Assembly (NCBI RefSeq): GCF_000226975.2
Contig: NZ_CP019285.1
Span: 3,968,001-4,032,000, forward strand
From: Halobiforma lacisalsi AJ5
Lineage (GTDB): Archaea; Halobacteriota; Halobacteria; Halobacteriales; Natrialbaceae
Direction: 5' to 3'
DNA: 64,000 bases
Part shown: positions 61,328 to 64,000 of the stretch, piece by piece
How the letters are laid out: each line of letters opens with the position of its first letter
Numbering within the stretch: the first letter of the stretch is position 1
The notes under the pieces: model-generated
Told to the model about the DNA's origin: nothing
Seen by the model: the letters and a program-made list of their open reading frames with translations, nothing else
Databases searched by the model: none
Position numbers and translations under genes: made by a program

Positions 61328-62788
61328 TTAGTCGTCGGCGATGGCGTCACCGGGGTCGTCGCTCGAGCCAGAGCCCGTAGAGCCCGTGCCCGTTCCCGGC
61401 CGCCGATCCCGTCGTTCCCTGCCCCCGCGGTCGGCGAACTCCTCGTCGTACAGCAGACACGAGATCTCGTGGGTGTCGCCCATCGGGATCCGGTCCGGAC
61501 TGAACTTCTCACACGGCGAGACGAACGCCGAGTCCATCCCCTGGCGTGCGTCCTCGATGTTGCCGGCGTGGAGTTCGTCGATCGTCTGGGAGAGGACCAA
61601 CTCCGCCTCGCGGTCCGAGACGGTGTCGGGGAGGTCGAACTCCGAGCGGACCAGGTCGTCGAACTCCGAACCGGAGATCGTCGTCGGATCGATTCGCTCG
61701 GTGTCGTCGCCGTTGGTCTCTTCCTCGGCGATGGCAGTCACCGACTCGATGTTCTCGGCCTCCTGAAGCCGCAGCTTGAAGTCGACGATCGAGCGCCAGA
61801 CGTCCTGCTCGAGGTCGTACTCCTCGGGCGGGATGATCCGCGGACACCGGGTGTGGAACCGGCAGCCGGACGGCGGATTCAGCGGCGACGGAACCGTTCC
61901 CGGCAGGAGGATCTGGTCGCCCTCCCAGAGCGGATCGGGTTCGGGGATCGCCGAGAGCAGCGCCTCCGTGTACGGGTGGTACGGCGGCGAGAAGATCTCC
62001 TCCGTCGTCCCGACCTCCGCGAACTCACCCAGGTACATCACCGCGATCCGGTCGGAGATGTGTTCGACCACGCTCAGGTCGTGAGCGATGAAGATGTACG
62101 AGAGGCCGAACTCCTCCTGGAGGTCCTCGAGCAAGTTGAGGATCTGGGCCTGCACGCTGACGTCCAGCGCGCTGACCGGTTCGTCACAGATGATGATCTC
62201 GGGGTCGACCGCGAGTGCGCGGGCGATGCCGATACGCTGACGCTGTCCCCCCGAGAACTCGTGGGGATAGCGGTGTGCGTGGCTGGCGTTCAGGCCGACC
62301 GTCTCGAGGAGATCGTAGATACGATCGGTTCGCTCCTGGCCCGAGGCGATGTCGTGGATGTCGAGGGGTTCACCGATGATGTCCCCGACGGTCAGCCGCG
62401 GGTTCAGGCTCGAGAACGGGTCCTGGAAGATGTACTGGAGGTCAGTCCGCAGGTCCCGGAGCCGGCTGTTCGAGATCTCGGTCAGATCGACCTCCTGGCG
62501 TTCGGGTTCGCCCGGGCCCTCGCGACGGTCGACGGCCTCCTGGTAGTACACCGAGCCGTCGGTCGGCTCGATCAGCCGGAGCAGCGTCTGGCCGAGGGTA
62601 CTCTTCCCGCAGCCGCTCTCCCCGACCACGCCGAGGGTCTCGCCCTCGTAGAGCTCGAGGTCGACGCCGTCCACGGCCTTGACCCACTGGGTTCGGCCGA
62701 GGATGCTGTCGATGACTCCGCTACTGCTGTCGTAGTACTTCTCCAGGTTCTCGGCCCGCAACAGGGGCCTCTCGTTCGGTCTAGTCAT
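61328..62788 (-). CDS. Peptide-type ABC transporter ATPase (DppF/OppF-like), second locus
   Basis: 486 residues from ATG 62788 (MTRPNERPLLRAENLEKYYD). Walker A GESGCGKS, Q-loop YIFQDPFSSLNPR, signature FSGGQRQRIGIA, Walker B IIICDEPVSALD, His switch IAHDL. Tail: CRFHTRCP, then a long insertion (PEEYDLEQDVWRSIVDF...DARQGMDSAF), then PCEKFSP...HEISCLLYDEEF. Ends with a Gly/Ser/Asp-rich tail. Overlaps the OppD gene upstream by eight bases. Confidence 0.92.
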   Translation of the reverse strand: MTRPNERPLLRAENLEKYYDSSSGVIDSILGRTQWVKAVDGVDLELYEGETLGVVGESGCGKSTLGQTLLRLIEPTDGSVYYQEAVDRREGPGEPERQEVDLTEISNSRLRDLRTDLQYIFQDPFSSLNPRLTVGDIIGEPLDIHDIASGQERTDRIYDLLETVGLNASHAHRYPHEFSGGQRQRIGIARALAVDPEIIICDEPVSALDVSVQAQILNLLEDLQEEFGLSYIFIAHDLSVVEHISDRIAVMYLGEFAEVGTTEEIFSPPYHPYTEALLSAIPEPDPLWEGDQILLPGTVPSPLNPPSGCRFHTRCPRIIPPEEYDLEQDVWRSIVDFKLRLQEAENIESVTAIAEEETNGDDTERIDPTTISGSEFDDLVRSEFDLPDTVSDREAELVLSQTIDELHAGNIEDARQGMDSAFVSPCEKFSPDRIPMGDTHEISCLLYDEEFADRGGRERRDRRPGTGTGSTGSGSSDDPGDAIADD

Positions 62789-63920
62789 CGCTTTCACCTT
62801 CCGGGTTCGCGTTGGATTCGGTACGACGGCCCGACCGGGCGTTCGGGTTCGCGACTGCGGCTTCCGTATCGCCGTCGGTGTCCGGATCGCGGATTTCGAC
62901 CGAGTAATCGAGCCCCTCCTTCAGCGCTCCCGTGTACTCGAGACAGGCAGCGGTGTGTTCGGTCGGCGATTCGAGGCCGCGTTCGGGTTCGCCAGTTTCG
63001 GGATCGAGCAGCGGCGGTTCCTTCCGGGTACAGGCTTCCTCGGCGAACGGACAACGCGGGTGGAAGCTACAGCCGGAGGGCAACTCGACGAGGTCCGGCA
63101 TCGTGCCGGGGATCGTCTGCAACCGCTCGCGTTCGTCCCCGATCCGGGGGATCGAACTCATCAGACCGACGGTGTAGGGGTGTTTGGGATCGTAGTAGAG
63201 GTCCTCGACCGGAGCCTTCTCCACTGGCTTGCCAGCGTACATCACCATCACGCGATCGCAGACCTCGGCGACGACCCCGAGGTCGTGGGTGATCAGCTGG
63301 ATCGCAGTGTCGAACTCGTCGGCGAGTTGCTCGATCTCCTCGAGGATCTGGGCCTCGATCGTGACGTCGAGCGCCGTGGTCGGCTCGTCACAGAGCAACA
63401 GGTCGGGATCACAGGACAGCGCCATCGCGATGACGGCTCGCTGTTGCATCCCGCCGGAGAACTCGTGAGGATAGTCGGAGTACCGGGCTTCGGCCTCCGG
63501 AATGCCGACGCGGTCGAGCAGTTGGATCGTCCGCTCTTTCGCTTCCTGGTCGTCGTAATCGAGGTGGTGTCTGATCGCCTCGGAGACCTGTTCGCCGACG
63601 GTGTAGACGGGGTTGAGCGCGGTCTGGGCGTCCTGGAAGATCATGGCGATCTCGTTGCCCCGAATCTCTCGGAGCTCCTCCTCGCTCATCTGGAGGAGGT
63701 CCTCGCCCTTGAACAGGATCTCGCCGCTCTCGATCCGTCCGGGACTCTCGATGAGCCGCATTAGCGAGAGCGCGGTGACGCTTTTGCCTGCCCCGCTCTC
63801 GCCGACGACGCCGAACTTCTCCCCGCGTTCGATCCGGTAGGAGAGGTCGTCGACGGCGGTGACGACGCCCTCCTTCGTGTAGAACTTGACCGTCAGGTCG
63901 TTGACTTCGATCAGCGACAT
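62781..63920 (-). CDS. Peptide-type ABC transporter ATPase (DppD/OppD-like), second locus
   Basis: 379 residues (MSLIEVNDLTVKFYTKEGVV). Walker [52 protein letters not shown]. Tail CSFHPRCPFAEEACTRKEPP...TAACLEY has four Cys in the compact spacing, without the insertion. Its start overlaps the permease stop by one base (TGATG), so the order is permease-OppD-OppF. Confidence 0.93.
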   Translation of the reverse strand: MSLIEVNDLTVKFYTKEGVVTAVDDLSYRIERGEKFGVVGESGAGKSVTALSLMRLIESPGRIESGEILFKGEDLLQMSEEELREIRGNEIAMIFQDAQTALNPVYTVGEQVSEAIRHHLDYDDQEAKERTIQLLDRVGIPEAEARYSDYPHEFSGGMQQRAVIAMALSCDPDLLLCDEPTTALDVTIEAQILEEIEQLADEFDTAIQLITHDLGVVAEVCDRVMVMYAGKPVEKAPVEDLYYDPKHPYTVGLMSSIPRIGDERERLQTIPGTMPDLVELPSGCSFHPRCPFAEEACTRKEPPLLDPETGEPERGLESPTEHTAACLEYTGALKEGLDYSVEIRDPDTDGDTEAAVANPNARSGRRTESNANPEGESDD

Positions 63921-64000
63921 CAGGCACCACCCTGTTGACCCGCGCCCGTCTCCTGGGCGTCGAGCGCGTCGTTGATTCCGTCACCGATCATGTTCATCGC
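63920..64000 (-). CDS. C-terminus of a DppC-like permease (partial)
   Basis: Last 26 residues AMNMIGDGINDALDAQETGA... to TGA at 63920-63922. The GDGINDALD ending is that of DppC/OppC permeases. The bulk lies beyond the window. Confidence 0.75.
   Translation of the reverse strand, partial: AMNMIGDGINDALDAQETGAGQQGGA

Overview
The window is a piece of a haloarchaeal (class Halobacteria) chromosome. It has very high GC, strongly acidic proteins, short leaders with archaeal TATA boxes, and a gene stock typical of the group: RPA/RPAP/phosphoesterase operon, L44e-S27e-aIF2alpha-Nop10 operon, archaeosine-precursor genes, HTH-10 regulators, halophile-only DUF proteins, an initiator tRNA-Met and a propionyl-CoA carboxylase with the small PccX subunit. 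Gene style suggests the Natrialbaceae side of the class, but this is only an impression.

Layout. 1-9.2 kb: end of an acyl-CoA dehydrogenase, a membrane protein, a RIO-like kinase, then a proline catabolic block (sodium:solute symporter, M24 hydrolase with an abnormal metal site, HTH-10 regulator, proline dehydrogenase, aldehyde/P5C dehydrogenase). 9.7-15.5 kb: nitrilase, SRPBCC protein, small regulators, AbrB-PhoU protein, ATP-NAD kinase-like protein, a 41-residue membrane protein and a CinA-like protein. 15.7-18.2 kb: queD-queE-queC (preQ0 for archaeosine) and a zinc-ribbon protein. 18.3-19.5 kb: an iron-ADH-fold enzyme with two altered metal ligands. 19.7-23.7 kb: rpa-rpap-rpe. 23.9-26.2 kb: molybdopterin-domain protein, a small unknown and an NSS transporter.

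26.3-38.5 kb: pccB-pccX and pccA, held apart by about 8 kb of lower-GC accessory DNA (28.3-36.3 kb). This island holds three decayed transposases from three families (IS5, ISH3, IS1595), a FilR1-like regulator, two exported proteins, a broken gene and, at its right edge, a solitary 5S rRNA gene with its tRNA-like processing leader and its own promoter. All three transposase genes carry strong GC-rich palindromes inside the coding sequence.

39.2-44.6 kb is the most interesting region. A radical SAM/SPASM enzyme, a small CGCGG-motif protein (candidate RiPP precursor) and a MoaD-like beta-grasp protein ending in Phe-Cys-Cys form one operon. It is divergent from a heme-copper-oxidase-I-like/NnrS-like membrane protein, which is followed by a second such protein and a conserved unknown.

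44.7-55.6 kb: two UspA proteins, an SDR, small proteins, a geranylgeranyl-reductase-family enzyme, an HTH regulator, PAC2, the ribosomal/Nop10 operon, a GT2 glycosyltransferase plus GtrA, initiator tRNA-Met and a membrane/zinc protein. 55.6-64 kb: two peptide-type ABC transporter loci facing each other. Their OppF-type ATPases carry a long insertion that splits a four-cysteine C-terminal motif.
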